Shown piece by piece: positions 1 to 11,576 of a DNA stretch of 64,000 nucleotides. A program made the position numbers and the translations under genes. The notes beneath the pieces are model-generated. The model was not told the origin of the DNA. It saw only the letters and a list, made by a program, of their open reading frames with translations, and searched no databases. The first letter of the stretch is position 1. Every line of letters begins with the position of its first letter. Source of the stretch: Microvelia longipes (taxonomy: Eukaryota > Arthropoda > Insecta > Hemiptera > Veliidae). The stretch is taken from positions 50,295,540-50,359,539 of the forward strand of contig JACMZG010001870.1 of NCBI GenBank assembly GCA_018340805.1, given 5' to 3'.

Positions 1-660
1 CTTCCTACTAGTCTTCCGCGTCTTCTTTAGTTTTAGTTACTAACTCCTTAGTCTATAGAATTATTTTTTATGTTTAATTTATTATTACTTTCCTGACTTC
101 GAATATGCTGCCAGTGAGAATATATGTCGATTGTTAAATGCTATATTTTTGTTCCGTATTTTTTTGTCTACTATTTTATTATTATTTCTCAGTTTTATTT
201 ACTTTTTCGTAAGTAGCTTTAGCCAATTAATCTTACTTTTATATTTATTGAGTGACATATATAGTGTCCCTTCTGCCGGCATATTCGAAGCCACTTGGTC
301 AAGTTATTTATTAAGCTCGCTATTTATTAAGTTATTATTATTAAGCTCTATTATTGCCTGCTTTATTTATTGCTTAGATTTATTAATTTACTTGTGTATT
401 ATTTATTTTGCGTTACTTTAACCTGAGTTTTTTATGCTTATCTGTTTGATACTTTATAAGTTGTATCAAGTCCGTAAGTACTTAATGCTTAAACTTTATC
501 TAGTCACTTTCCTTACCTTATCTTATTGTTTGCTAATTATTTACTAAAATACAGTCCTTTTTTCCTTATCTCATCTTTTACTTTTGTTTTACCTTCTATT
601 CAGCTAGTTTCAGCGTCAGGAACTTATTTTTAAGTTGATTATCCCCGCTGGGCTTGCACA
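1..660 (+). repeat. 5' LTR of copy 1, 3' portion only
   Basis: The sequence from base 1 repeats at 7876 and about 15049. Comparison with the complete LTR at 14135-15707 shows that about the first 910 bp of this LTR lie before the window. The LTR ends at 660 with ...TTGCACA, immediately before the primer-binding site. Small ORFs across it and the following leader have no recognisable product and are absent from the polyprotein frame. Confidence 0.9.
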
Positions 661-663
661 TTT

Positions 664-681
664 TGGTCCTTCGAGCCGGAT
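664..681 (+). other. Primer-binding site, complementary to tRNA-Tyr 3' end
   Basis: TGGTCCTTCGAGCCGGAT starts three bases after the LTR end. Its complement, including CCA, matches the 3' end of animal tRNA-Tyr (acceptor strand TCGAAGG after TCCGGC) as I recall it. This is the expected place for minus-strand primer binding. The equivalent site of copy 2 lies in the N gap. Confidence 0.8.
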
Positions 682-1057
682 CCTGCTTAGCAGAGTTTAT
701 CGAGTAATCTGTTTTTTATTTTGCCTTGTTTTTATTATTTTTGCATGTTTTAGTAGGTAGGCGGCAATCAGCATTGGTTTGCACCACACTCATTACCTCA
801 CCTGTCTTCGAGACTAGTTATTATCTTCGCGGTTACCCTTGTTTACACCAGTGTTATATTCGGCCACGAGCCACATTTACCTGTAGCAGCAACGACGTTC
901 CACTCCGTCATCTCTTTGGTAAGACCAGTGAGTATTCTCTTTATTTTCTGTTTTGTATCTCAGCATGGTACATAACTTTACTGCTACTACAGAGTTCCAT
1001 GGTTTGTTGCAACATGTTTTGTACATTACGAATGTACTTAGTTAATCTTCATTTCGC

Positions 1058-1366
1058 GTGGTATCCACATCTATGTGTTGCATCAACCTGAGTTAGCTAC
1101 CATTATAGTGCACAGCTTCATATCGCGTGGTATCCACAATTTTCATTTATCAAACTTGCTGTACACTCTGTTATACTTCTCGCGTGGTATCCACATCATA
1201 TTCGTATCTTACCTTGTGTAGCTGTAATTTTGAACTTGACTCCCGAAGCAAGTACTTATTTCGAGTGGTATCCACATCTTTGATTGAATTTATATTTATC
1301 GTTTGGTGGTATCCACCCTGTCAACTTATTATTGATAATTTTGTTTACTTTTCGAGTGGTATCCAC
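1058..1366 (+). promoter_or_regulatory. Six GTGGTATCCAC boxes in the BEL leader
   Basis: The 11-mer GTGGTATCCAC occurs at 1058-1068, 1127-1137, 1184-1194, 1265-1275, 1306-1316 and 1356-1366. Five of the six are preceded by CGCG or CGAG. GTGG and CCAC are complementary around TAT, so each box is an inverted repeat. The sequence between boxes differs, so the boxes rather than one long unit are repeated. The layout resembles the protein-binding array in the gypsy leader. A binding or insulator role is inference. Confidence 0.55.
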
Positions 1367-1642
1367 ATTTTACATTATATATATTGTTATCTTTATGTAT
1401 TCATGTTTTTACTTAGATCATGTGATATTTCGATTGATCTCTTCTAATTTGTTTATTACTTGTACTGTCTCTTATATTTCTGTCTCTGTTCAGATAGAGC
1501 GTTACCACATTTGCTGTTGCTGTTTCAACGTTATTGTTACTCAACGATTCTACGGATTCTCTTTTGTACATAAATATATTATTGTTTTTTCGTAACCTTT
1601 CTTCTTTATTCACGACTCACCGATTGTCTACACTTCATCATT

Positions 1643-4083
1643 ATGGACCCAGAACTCCTTCAAGAGACAGCTGAATCTTACCGACGTAAGATGTTCAAGA
1701 GTTTTGAGATATCAGGGAAGCAAGGGATAAAGGCAGAGAAGCCAAACTTGATCCTAGCAAGGTTCAAATGTTTAAGAGTATGTACTCAACAGTCATGAAT
1801 AGCTACGACGTTTTTGAATCCAACTACGACGAGTTATGTGATCTTCTTGATGAAAACAAGAGAGCGATAGCAACGCCTGCTGATACCCAGCAGCGGACTA
1901 CTATCAGAAGATACTTATTCGAATCTCACGCTATGATGGCAGAGTTCGAAGCTGTAGAAAAGGAAAAGAGCGTTCGATTATCGCAATCCATGACTGGACA
2001 TACTAAAATCAAGCTACCACCTTTAGATCTCCCTAAGTTCAAGGGTGATCGTACGAAATGGCCTTCTTGGAAGGATACTTTTAACAGCATGGTAAATAAT
2101 GAGTTGGCTCTTTCGGATATTGATCGCTTTCATTATCTTATACGTTCGCTAGAAGGAAAGGCGCTGGCAGTCATTGCTCACGTCCCAGTGACTGAATCTA
2201 ATTTTGAAATAGCGTGGACAACTTTAATCGATCAGTACGACAACAAAAGACTTCTTGCAGCTTCCTATTTGGACCAACTTTTGGATATTAAGGTTTTACC
2301 TCCAAAAGCGTCTAACGAACAACTGAGTAAGACAGTGGCAAAACTTTCAGAGATCGTCGCCGCTTTTAAGCTTCTCGAGGTTCCAGATAATGCTGAATAC
2401 ATTCTGTTTCATCTTGCTCGTCGCACCATCGACACTTCAACGCGTGAAGAGTTTGAGCGCGAGAACAAGGAAAAGTTTCCCACCTTTGACCAATTTATTA
2501 AGTTTTTACGTAATAAATGTGACGCTTCCGAATTAGCTGTTGGCCTAGCACGCACTACAGTGGCTCAAGATCTGAGTAACCGTAACAACAATCCCAGACG
2601 CTCTTTCCGTCCATCTTCTTCAGGGACTACTCTACTTGGTAGCGGTCGAAACTCTCAGCCATCTAACCAAGCACGAAAATATCGAGACTCCAAAGCTCCT
2701 TCATGTCCTTGTTTAGCGTGTAAAGAGTCTCATCACCTTAACAACTGTCTCAAGTTTGCCAATATGACTGTAAATGAACGTTTTAAAGTGTTAAAAACCT
2801 TTCGAGGATGTAGGAATTGTCTGTCAGCTGAGCATAAGACTGATAAATGTTTTTCTACTTACCGATGTCGCTTCTGTAGGGGAAAGCATCATTCCCTGCT
2901 TCACCAAAATAATGATGTTTCAGGCCCTTCTACAAGTATTGAAGTACAAACTAACGAAAGCGGAACTTCATTGAACGTGACTACACCGAAACAACAGGAA
3001 ATCATGCTGGGAACCTCCATCTGCCATATCTATGACTCTAATGGATATCCTCACGAAATTCGACTTGTGATTGACTCTGGAAGTCACTTCACCTTTATAA
3101 CTCGCTCCTTCGTTGATCGACTTGGGCTTAAAATTTCTAAAACGAGAACCGGTATATGGGGTATTGGAGAGACGCCCCTTGGTTCTTCAAAAGGTCGTGC
3201 CTACTGTACGTTATCTCCTATCGACTGTGATAACCTACGTTTATCTACAAACGCCATCGTTTTGGACTCTATAACGTCACCTCTTCCGGGGTTTGAGTCT
3301 CCTGCGGAGTTGTGGACAGACTACCACAATTATCCTCTAGCTGACCCCGAGTTCTGGATCACCAAGCCTGTGGATCTACTTATCGGATGCGACTTATTCA
3401 CCGACATCGTCACTGGCGACGTCATCACGATTTCGACGTCATTACCTCGCTTGCTTGGTACTATTTTCGGCTATGCTGTTCTTGGCCGCGTCAGAGAAGT
3501 TGCAGATGCTTATGCAGTTCAAGCTCTCCTTACGTCTACGTTTTCCTCGTTGGATCCCCTTCACGAGGAATTGAAACGTTTCTGGGAATTAGAAGAGCCT
3601 CCAGTAGTTAAAGTAGAAAGCCCAGAAGACGTCAAGTGTGAAGAGTTGTTCAAAACCACTCATTATCGTCTGGATGATGGTAGGTATGTAGTACGTTTGC
3701 CCTTCAAGGAAGATCGCCCCTACATTGCAAATTCTCGAGGCATGGCTCTACGCCGCCAGGAACATCTTGAAAACAAGCTTAGCAAGAACTCCGTGATAAA
3801 GGAGAAGTATCACGAGTTCATGCATGAATACCTTACCCTAGGACATATGGACCTCGCCAAAACTCCAGGGAAATATATTATACCGCATCATTGCGTAGTA
3901 AAACATTTGCCCGATCAGGATATCAAACTTCGAGTAGTTTTCGACGCTGCTGCTAGGACAGCTTCAGGTTCGCTTAACGACTTGCTATTGGTAGGGCCGA
4001 AGCTGCAGCCTAATCTCATCATAATACTTCTAAACTTTCGCGTCCACCGTACGTCTTCACCGCGATGCAGTCAAAATGTTTAG
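1643..4083 (+). pseudogene. gag-pol: BEL/Pao Gag, protease and start of RT (copy 1, frameshifted)
   Basis: The likely start ATG is at 1643, conserved in copy 2 at 9421. Small indels before 1768 break the first part; from 1768 a 771-codon frame is open. In that frame, about residues 80-260 are DUF1759-like Gag. Zinc-knuckle motifs follow: C315/C318/H322/C327, C348/C351/H356/C361 and C367/C370/H374/H379. The aspartic protease active site is DSG at 436-438 in a DUF1758-like domain. The Pao-type RT begins near residue 625. The frame fails near 4050, where two single bases present in copy 2 are missing, exactly at RT motif A. The product would form particles and process and reverse transcribe the element RNA in the cytoplasm. 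Confidence 0.88.
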
Positions 4084-4483
4084 GCAAATCTTAATTCACC
4101 CAGAAGATCGAGCATACCAACATATATTGTGGCGCTTCGATACTTCTAAGGCCATAGACGAGTACGAACTCAATACCGTCTCCTACGGACAGGCTCCAGC
4201 TCCTTATCTGGCGTTAAGAACTGTAAAGCAACTCGTAGCAGATGAAGGGCACGCGTATCCTCTAGCTGCTGCTGCGCTTAGTGATGACACATACGTAGAC
4301 GACATAGCGACCGGAGCTCCATCAGCGGATCAGGCTATTGAGCTGCTAAGGCAACTTATAGCTCTCATGGCTAAAGGAGGATTTTCTTTAAGTAAATGGG
4401 CTTCAAATGACCCACGGATTATCTCCGAATGCCATAGAGCGACCCGAATGGCACCGACCACCGGAAGAGTGTGTTCCACTTGA
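4076..4483 (+). pseudogene. pol: RT palm of BEL/Pao copy 1, with YVDD
   Basis: This segment continues the RT after the frameshift near 4050. The catalytic YVDD motif is at 4292-4303, followed by a Pao-type ATGAPSADQAIELLRQL stretch. The segment lost its upstream motif A frame, and another frame change near 4410-4480 shifts the conserved sequence into the next segment. Copy 2 has no counterpart because its deletion removes this part. Confidence 0.85.
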
Positions 4484-4775
4484 AGCTACCGGAGAAGAAA
4501 ATCAAATTAAAATCCTAGGCATGCAGTGGGATCCACAACTCGATGTATTTTTCTACAATATTTCTCCTCCTAAAGAAACGTCTAGTAAGAGAGCTGTTTT
4601 GAGCGCTGTGGCTAAGATATTTGACCCACTAGGTTATCTGGGTCCTACAGTCGTCATCGCTAAAATACTCGTACAAGATGCTTGGAAGGAGCAGCTTAAT
4701 TGGGATGACGAGTTTCCTCTAGCTATGAAAGCGGTGGTTAGCTTTTCTTCGAGATTTACCCGCTCTAGGAAATAA
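4407..4775 (+). pseudogene. pol: RT C-terminal (thumb/connection) segment, copy 1
   Basis: It overlaps the previous segment in another frame. From about residue 40 it carries the Pao-type stretch with SAVAKIFDPLGYLGP followed by AKILVQDAW and WDDEFP, typical of the end of the RT domain. It then runs out of frame; copy 2 carries the continuing sequence at 11857-12017. It is a fragment of the polyprotein and not a separate gene. Confidence 0.8.
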
Positions 4776-4867
4776 AAATACCTCGTTGGCATGTTCCGGT
4801 AGATTGTTCTTCTTCTATCCTTATTTTCGCAGATGCATCTGAGAAGGCTTACTGCGCTGCAGCCTAC

Positions 4868-6229
4868 TTGAGAACCATTTCTGACGCAGGAACCCAGATG
4901 CATCTCATACTGGCTAAGACCAAATTGGCTCCGGTCAAATTCACTACCATACCGAGACTTGAACTTTGTGCTGCACTCCTTGCAGCTAAGCTTTGGGATA
5001 GCTTACACTTATATGTGAAAAAACTCCCATCTAAACCTGATTTACACTTCTTCTCTGACAGCATGATAGTGCTTTCTTGGCTCCGCACACCTTTCCACCT
5101 TCTTAAAACTTTTGTTGCCAATAGAGTTGTACAAATTCGTAGCCTTACTGTCACTGGCAAATGGCACCATGTATCATCTGAAGACAACCCCAGTGACTTG
5201 GGATCGCGTGGCATTTCTGCTCCTGATCTTAGAGACAGCATGTTGTGGTTTCATGGTCCTAGTTGGGCACTCCGAGAACCTAAGGATTGGCCTCTTAAGG
5301 TCCTTAGTCCAGTCCCTCAGGTTCCTGAATTAAAATCAAAAGTAGACATGGCTACTGTTTTAGTTGTTACTAACGCTACAGACTCATCGTTCGTACAATG
5401 GATGTCTAGGTGGTCCAGTTTAACTAAGTTGATACGTAGCATTGCTTACGCTCTACGCTTCCTCGACATCTTAAGGAAAAGACGGCAGGATAACTCCGGT
5501 TACATCACCGTTCCAGAGATGCGTCAAGCCACAACAGTTGCTGTCAAGTGGATACAGAGTGCTTATTTCTTCAATCAGCGTATCCCAAATTCTAACACTC
5601 CTATACCTAAAAGCCTTCAAAGCTTAAACCCTTTCATAGATCAGGCGGGTATTTTATTGGTAGGCGGACGCCTTAAAAATTCTGATGTGTCTTGGGAGAC
5701 TCAGCACCCGATGCTACTTCCAGCCAAGACACATTTTACTCAGCTCCTTCTATCTCATTATCATCAACTTTATTTGCATCCTGGTTCATCACTTCTATTA
5801 GCCATCGTTCGAGCAAAATTTTGGATTACAGGTGCTCGCAATGCTGTTCGTGAGCTGTCTAAAAACTGCGTCACCTGTAGAAAATTTGATGCGCCTACGT
5901 GTAAACCAATTATGGGTAATCTTCCTGCTTCCCGTGTACGTGAAGGATTCGCTTTTTTGCACGTCGGAGTCGATTTCGCCGGACCATTCATTATAAAAGA
6001 TTCACTGCGAAGAAAGGCAAATACGTCTAAGGCATACCTGTGTCTCTTTATATGTCTTAGCACGAAAGCTCTTCACTTAGAGGTAGTTTCATCTTTGAAT
6101 ACTCCTGCTTTCATGGCTTCTCTTAAACGTTTCATCGGTCGCCGTGGTAAGCCCGAGCAAATATATTCGATAACGGCACCAATTTTGTTGGCGCTGCCAA
6201 CAAACTGCAAGATCTTTATAGCTGGTTAG
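4868..6229 (+). pseudogene. pol: RNase H and integrase N-terminal part, copy 1
   Basis: The PRLELCAALLAAKL and FFSDSMIVLSWL motifs mark the Pao-type RNase H. About residues 280-350 carry the H2C2 zinc-binding domain (HYHQLYLHPG, then CVTC). The integrase core begins with VGVDFAGPF, whose Asp is the first catalytic residue. A one-base deletion near 6168 relative to copy 2 destroys the frame exactly at the second catalytic Asp, so the last residues are out of frame. The integrase would insert the element cDNA. Confidence 0.87.
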
Positions 6230-6944
6230 CTCAACAAGCTACTAAAGATGAAATCTATAAGTTTGCTTTAGATAATGAAATCATTTGGAACTTTAATCCT
6301 CCTCACGCGCCCACGTTTGGAGGTGTGTGGGAAGCAGGAGTTAAATCTGTTAAGCGCTTAATGCGAACAGTTTATGGTGATGCTGTCTTCACTTTCGAAG
6401 ACTTACGACGTTGATGGTTGATATAGAAGCTGCGCTGAATTCCCGACCGTTATGCCCTATGTCAAATGACGCTAACGACCTAGGCATTCTTAGTCCGGGA
6501 CATTTCCTCATAGGACGACAACCCACCGCCGTTCCTCAGCCTTCACTTCTTGATATAAGTGAAAACCGTCTCACGCGATGGGAATTAGTTGAACAAAAGC
6601 TCCAACATTTCTGGCGCCGTTGGCGCTCTGAATATTTAACTTCGCTCCAAGAACGCGCTAAATGGAGAGCTACAAACTACAACATTAAAGTAGGAGACTT
6701 AGTCTTACTTCGCGACAACAGCCCTTGTAAGCAGTGGCCTGTTGGCCGCGTTATTAATTCTTTTCCAGGAAACGACGGCGTGGTGCGAGTTGTTGACCTA
6801 CAATTACCTTTTTCCAGCAAACCGCTGCGTCGAGCTGTCAACAAGTTAGTGTTGCTACTATCGCCTCAACAGGATTCTAACTTTACCGATTGTGACAAAT
6901 CTCAACCTGCATCATCAGCATCGTTGAAAAATTCTCCTAATTAG
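6230..6944 (+). pseudogene. pol: Integrase core end and DUF5641 C-terminus, copy 1
   Basis: The sequence encoding the third catalytic residue (GVWEAGVKSVKRLM, Glu) lies near 6330 in one frame. A one-base deletion near 6400 relative to copy 2 moves the rest to the frame of an ORF at 6411-6944. That ORF has the DUF5641-like C-terminal domain (WRRWRSEYL, then VGDLVLLRDN, then WPVGRV). The stop at 6942-6944 is the natural polyprotein end, 10 bp before the polypurine tract. Confidence 0.85.
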
Positions 6945-6953
6945 TGAATTTTT

Positions 6954-6964
6954 GGTAGGCGGAA
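6954..6964 (+). other. Polypurine tract of copy 1
   Basis: GGTAGGCGGAA lies directly before the LTR start TGTTTGG at 6965. An identical stretch precedes the third LTR at 14124-14134. It is the expected plus-strand primer site. Confidence 0.7.
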
Positions 6965-8113
6965 TGTTTGGACATGGGTCTCCTTCTCCACCCCACTTCC
7001 TTTCATTTCCCTATCCTTTGTAAATAGTTGTTATTTATCTATACTTTATTATTTATATGTTTACTGTATATCCTTTATGTTTTAGAGTACTTACGTTGTT
7101 TTTTATGTATATTTAAGTTTAATAACGTCGTGGACTTTCCTGTAAACAGGCAATAAGTTATCCACTTTTGTATCACTAATTATTGCGCACTAACACTTAG
7201 TTTTAAGTTTTCTTCGTTCGCCATCTCACTACACTGCTTCAACATCGCCCATCTCATCATAATACGTTAAATCTAATTGATTTTCACTAAACGAATCAGG
7301 AAAAACAGGCTGCTTGAGCCGTGTATAACCTGCCGCCATGTTTACTTGAGGTTACATTTTGAAACCTTCCTTCTGTAACTCGTCTTGCATGGAAATCCAT
7401 CAGATTAAGCCGCTGGAGAAGTTCGTTGGATATAATTATAATTTACAAATATCTGCATTCACTTCGGGAATAATTTAGGCATAATATTATTCCTTATACT
7501 TGATCAATAATTGTCAAGACTTTATATTAGCTATAAAGCAGTATGCTAATCAGTATCGCCGTTTAGAGACAACCGCTTTGTTCCATTATCAATAGAACCT
7601 TAAAAGTAACGGTTTTCGCCGTCTTGCGATCAGTGGAGAGAAAAACCTGGTTGTAGTGAAAGGGTTAACCCAACCGTAATTTAAAATATAACTTTACTAA
7701 AGTAATTAGTAAGTTCTTGTGTTCGAGATCGCGGCCTTTTGGGCTCTTTTTTCAAGTGGACGTGTTGGTGATATCAATAACAGCGTTAATTTGGACTATG
7801 TTGCTTTCATCTGTGCTGCCGACCTATGCAGCATGCTTTCACTGTCTGTAATTACCTCAATTTTTATATTTAATCTTCCTACTAGTCTTCCGCGTCTTCT
7901 TTAGTTTTAGTTACTAACTCCTTAGTATATAGAATTATTTTTTATGTTTAATTTATTATTACTTTCCTGACTTCGAATATGCTGCCAGTGAGAATATATG
8001 TCGATTGTTAAATGCTATATTTTTGTTCCGTATTTATTTTGTCTACTATTTTATTATTATTTCTCAGTTTTATTTACTTTTTTCGTAAGTAGCTTTAGCC
8101 AATTAATCTTACT
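6965..8113 (+). repeat. Middle LTR, shared by both BEL copies, cut by gap
   Basis: It begins TGTTTGGACATGGG, as does the LTR at 14135, and is collinear with it until the N run at 8114. It serves as 3' LTR of copy 1 and 5' LTR of copy 2. Where comparable it resembles the first LTR more than the third (for example the stretch after TTTTTGTTC at 8024). Confidence 0.88.
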
Positions 8114-8771
8114 NNNNNNNNNNNNNNNNNNNNNNNNNNNNNNNNNNNNNNNNNNNNNNNNNNNNNNNNNNNNNNNNNNNNNNNNNNNNNNNNNNNNNNN
8201 NNNNNNNNNNNNNNNNNNNNNNNNNNNNNNNNNNNNNNNNNNNNNNNNNNNNNNNNNNNNNNNNNNNNNNNNNNNNNNNNNNNNNNNNNNNNNNNNNNNN
8301 NNNNNNNNNNNNNNNNNNNNNNNNNNNNNNNNNNNNNNNNNNNNNNNNNNNNNNNNNNNNNNNNNNNNNNNNNNNNNNNNNNNNNNNNNNNNNNNNNNNN
8401 NNNNNNNNNNNNNNNNNNNNNNNNNNNNNNNNNNNNNNNNNNNNNNNNNNNNNNNNNNNNNNNNNNNNNNNNNNNNNNNNNNNNNNNNNNNNNNNNNNNN
8501 NNNNNNNNNNNNNNNNNNNNNNNNNNNNNNNNNNNNNNNNNNNNNNNNNNNNNNNNNNNNNNNNNNNNNNNNNNNNNNNNNNNNNNNNNNNNNNNNNNNN
8601 NNNNNNNNNNNNNNNNNNNNNNNNNNNNNNNNNNNNNNNNNNNNNNNNNNNNNNNNNNNNNNNNNNNNNNNNNNNNNNNNNNNNNNNNNNNNNNNNNNNN
8701 NNNNNNNNNNNNNNNNNNNNNNNNNNNNNNNNNNNNNNNNNNNNNNNNNNNNNNNNNNNNNNNNNNNNNNN
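8114..8771. other. Assembly gap (658 N)
   Basis: The run of N replaces the end of the middle LTR and the primer-binding site and first leader part of copy 2. Alignment with copy 1 predicts about 740 bp here, so the gap size is only approximate. ORFs drawn across it are not real. Confidence 0.99.
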
Positions 8772-8845
8772 TGCTACTACAGAGTTTCGGTTTGGTGCAA
8801 CATGTTTTGTACATTACGAATGTACTTAGTTAATCTTCATTTCGC

Positions 8846-9151
8846 GTGGTATCCACATCTATGTGTGCATCAGCCTGAGATCAGCTACCATTGTTATAGT
8901 GCACAGCTTTATATCGCGTGTATCCACAATATTTTCATTTATCAAACTTGCTGTACACTCTGTTATACTTCTCGCGTGGTATCCACATCATATTCGTATC
9001 TTACCTTGTGTAGCTGTAATTTTGAACTTGACTCCCGAAGCAAGTACTTATTTCGAGTGGTATCCACATTTTGAATTTATATTTATCGTTTGGTGGTATC
9101 CACCCTGTTAACTTATTATTGATAATTTTGTTTATTTCGAGTGGTATCCAC
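8846..9151 (+). promoter_or_regulatory. GTGGTATCCAC box array in leader of copy 2
   Basis: Five intact boxes at 8846-8856, 8976-8986, 9057-9067, 9093-9103 and 9141-9151, and a sixth near 8918-8927 that lacks one G. Order and spacing match copy 1. The ORFs read through this leader are not conserved in frame. Confidence 0.55.
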
Positions 9152-9420
9152 ATTTTACATTATATATATTGTTATCTTTATGTATTCATGTTTTACTTAA
9201 TTCATGTGATATTTCGATTGATCTCTTAAATTTATTTATTACTTGTACTGTCTCTTTTATGTTTTCTGTCTCTGTTCAGATAGAGCGTTACCAATTTGCT
9301 GTTGCTGTTTCAACGTTATTGTTACTCAACGATTTACGGATTCTCTTTTGTACATAAATATTGTTTTTTCGTAACCTTTCTTCTTATTCACGACTCACCG
9401 ATTGTCTACACTTCATCATC

Positions 9421-11576
9421 ATGGACCCAGAACTCCTTCAAGAGACAGCTGAATCTTACCGACGTAAGATGTTCAAGAGTTTTGAGGATATCAGGGAAGC
9501 AAGGGATAAGGCAGAGAAGCCAAACTTGATCCTAGCAAGTTCAAATGTTTAAGAGTATGTACTCAACAGTCATGAATAGCTACGACGTTTTTGAATCCAA
9601 CTACGACGAGTTATGCGATCTTCTTGATGAAAATAAGAGAGCGATAGCAACGCCTGCTGATACCAGCAGCGGACTACTATCAGAAGATACTTATTCGAAT
9701 CTCACGCTATGATGGCAGAGTTCGAAGCTGTAGAAAAGGAAAGAGGTTTCGATTATCGCAAATCCATGACTGGACATACTAAAATCAAGCTACCACCTTT
9801 AGATCTCCCTAAGTTTAAGGGTGATCGTACGAAATGGCCGTCTTGGAAGGTACTTTTAACAGCATGTAAATAATGAGTTGGCTCTCTCGGATTTGATTCG
9901 CTTTCATTATCTTATACGTTCGCTAGAAGGAAAGGCGCTGGCAGTCATTGCTCACGTCCCAGTGACTGAATCTAATTTTGAGATAGCGTGGAAAACTTTG
10001 ATCGATCAGTACGACAACAAAAGACTTCTTGCAGCTTCCTACTTGGACCAACTTCTAGATATTAAGGTTTTACCTCCAAAAGCGTCTAACGAACAACTGA
10101 GTAAGACAGTGGCAAAACTTTCAGGATCGGCGCCGCTTTTAAGCTTCTCGACGTTCCAGATAATGCTGAATCATTCTGTTTCATCTTGCTCGTCGCACCA
10201 TCTACACTTCAACGCGTGAAGTTTGAGCGCGAGAACAAGAAAGTTCCACCTTTGACAATTTAAAGTTTTTACGTAATAAATGTGACGCTTCCGAATTAGC
10301 TGTTTGGCCTAGCACGCACTACAGTGGCTCAAGATCTGAGTAACCGTAACAACAATCCCAGACGCTCTTTCCGTCCATCTTCTTCAGGACTACTCTACTT
10401 GGTAGCGGTCGAAACTCTCAGGCCATCTAACCAAGCACGAAAATATCGAGACTCCAAAGCTCCTTCATGTCCTTGTTTAGCGTGTAAGAGTCTCATCACC
10501 TTAACAACTGTCTCAAGTTTGCCACTATGACTGTAAATGAACGTTTTAAAGTGTTAAACCTTTCGAGGATGTAGGATTGTCTGTCAGCTGAGCATAAAGA
10601 CTGATAATGTTTTTCTACTTACCGATGTCGCTTCTGTAGGGGAAAGCATCATTCCCCTGCTTCACCAAAATAATGATGTTCAGGCCCTTACAAGTATTGA
10701 AGTACAAACTAACGAAAGCGGAACTTCATTGACGGATACACACGAAACAACAGAATCATGCTGGGAACCTCATCTGCCATATCTATGACTCTAATGGATA
10801 TCCTCACGAAATTCGACTTGTGATTGACTCTGGAAGTCACTTCACCTTTATACTCGCTCCTTCGTTGATCGACTTGGGCTTAAAATTTCTAAAACGAGAA
10901 CCGGTATAGTGGGGTATTGGAGAGACGCCCTTGGTTCTTCAAAAGGTCGTGCCTATGTACGTTATCTCCTATCGATGGATACCTACGTTTATCTACAACG
11001 CCATCGTTTTGGACTCTATAACGTCACTCTTCCGGGGTTTGAGTCTCCTGCGGAGTTGTGGACAGACTACCACAATTATCCTCTAGCTGACCCCGAGTTC
11101 TGGATCACCAGCCGGGATCTACTTATCGGATGCGACTATTCACCGACATCGTCACTGGCGACGTCATCACGATTTCGACATCATTACTCGCTTGCTTGGT
11201 ACTATTTTCGGCTATGCTGTTCTGGCCGCGTCAGAGAAGTTGCAGATGCTTTATGCAGTTCAAGCTCTCCTTACGTCTACGTTTCCTCGTTGGATCCCTT
11301 CACGAGATTGAAACGTTTCTGGGATTAGAAGAGCCTCCAGTAGTTAAGTAGAAGCCCAGAAGACGTCAAGTGTGAGAGTTGTTCAAACCACTCATTATCG
11401 TCTGGATGATGGTAGGTATGTAGTACGTTTGCCCTTCAAGGAAGATCGCCCCTACATTGCAAATTCTCGAGGCATGGCTCTACGCCGCCAGGAACATCTT
11501 GAAAACAAGCTTAGCAGAACTCCGTGATAAAGGAGAAGTATCACGAGTTCATGCATGAATACCTTACCTAGGACAT
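9421..11576 (+). pseudogene. gag-pol: Gag, protease and start of RT, copy 2 (heavily frameshifted)
   Basis: ATG at 9421 begins the same N-terminus as copy 1 and is open to a stop ending at 9552. Readable pieces follow in changing frames: DUF1759-like Gag near 9878-10130, basic linker near 10324-10400, the third zinc knuckle near 10620, protease DSG near 10825, and the protease/RT linker to 11328. The damage is almost all single-base gains and losses, often in homopolymers. That looks more like uncorrected long-read error beside a gap than natural decay. Confidence 0.85.

Larger units (their letters stand above)
1..8113 (+). mobile_element. BEL/Pao LTR retrotransposon, copy 1
   Basis: The visible element runs from the 3' part of a 5' LTR (1-660) through a primer-binding site, a leader of about 980 bp, a Gag-Pol region (1643-6944) and a polypurine tract to a second LTR from 6965, which is cut by the N gap. 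The domain order Gag, protease, RT, RNase H, integrase, the DUF1759-like Gag and the DUF5641-like C-terminus identify the BEL/Pao superfamily. The polyprotein is broken by several single-base indels, so it is not one open frame as assembled. The 5' LTR start and its 5' flank lie outside the window. Confidence 0.93.

Noticed and set aside
131..1595. Several ORFs of 60-120 codons in the first LTR and leader
   Set aside because: They lie in LTR or leader sequence, change frame between the two BEL copies and have no recognisable domain.
7998..9074. A 358-codon ORF
   Set aside because: Most of it is translated N; it crosses the assembly gap.
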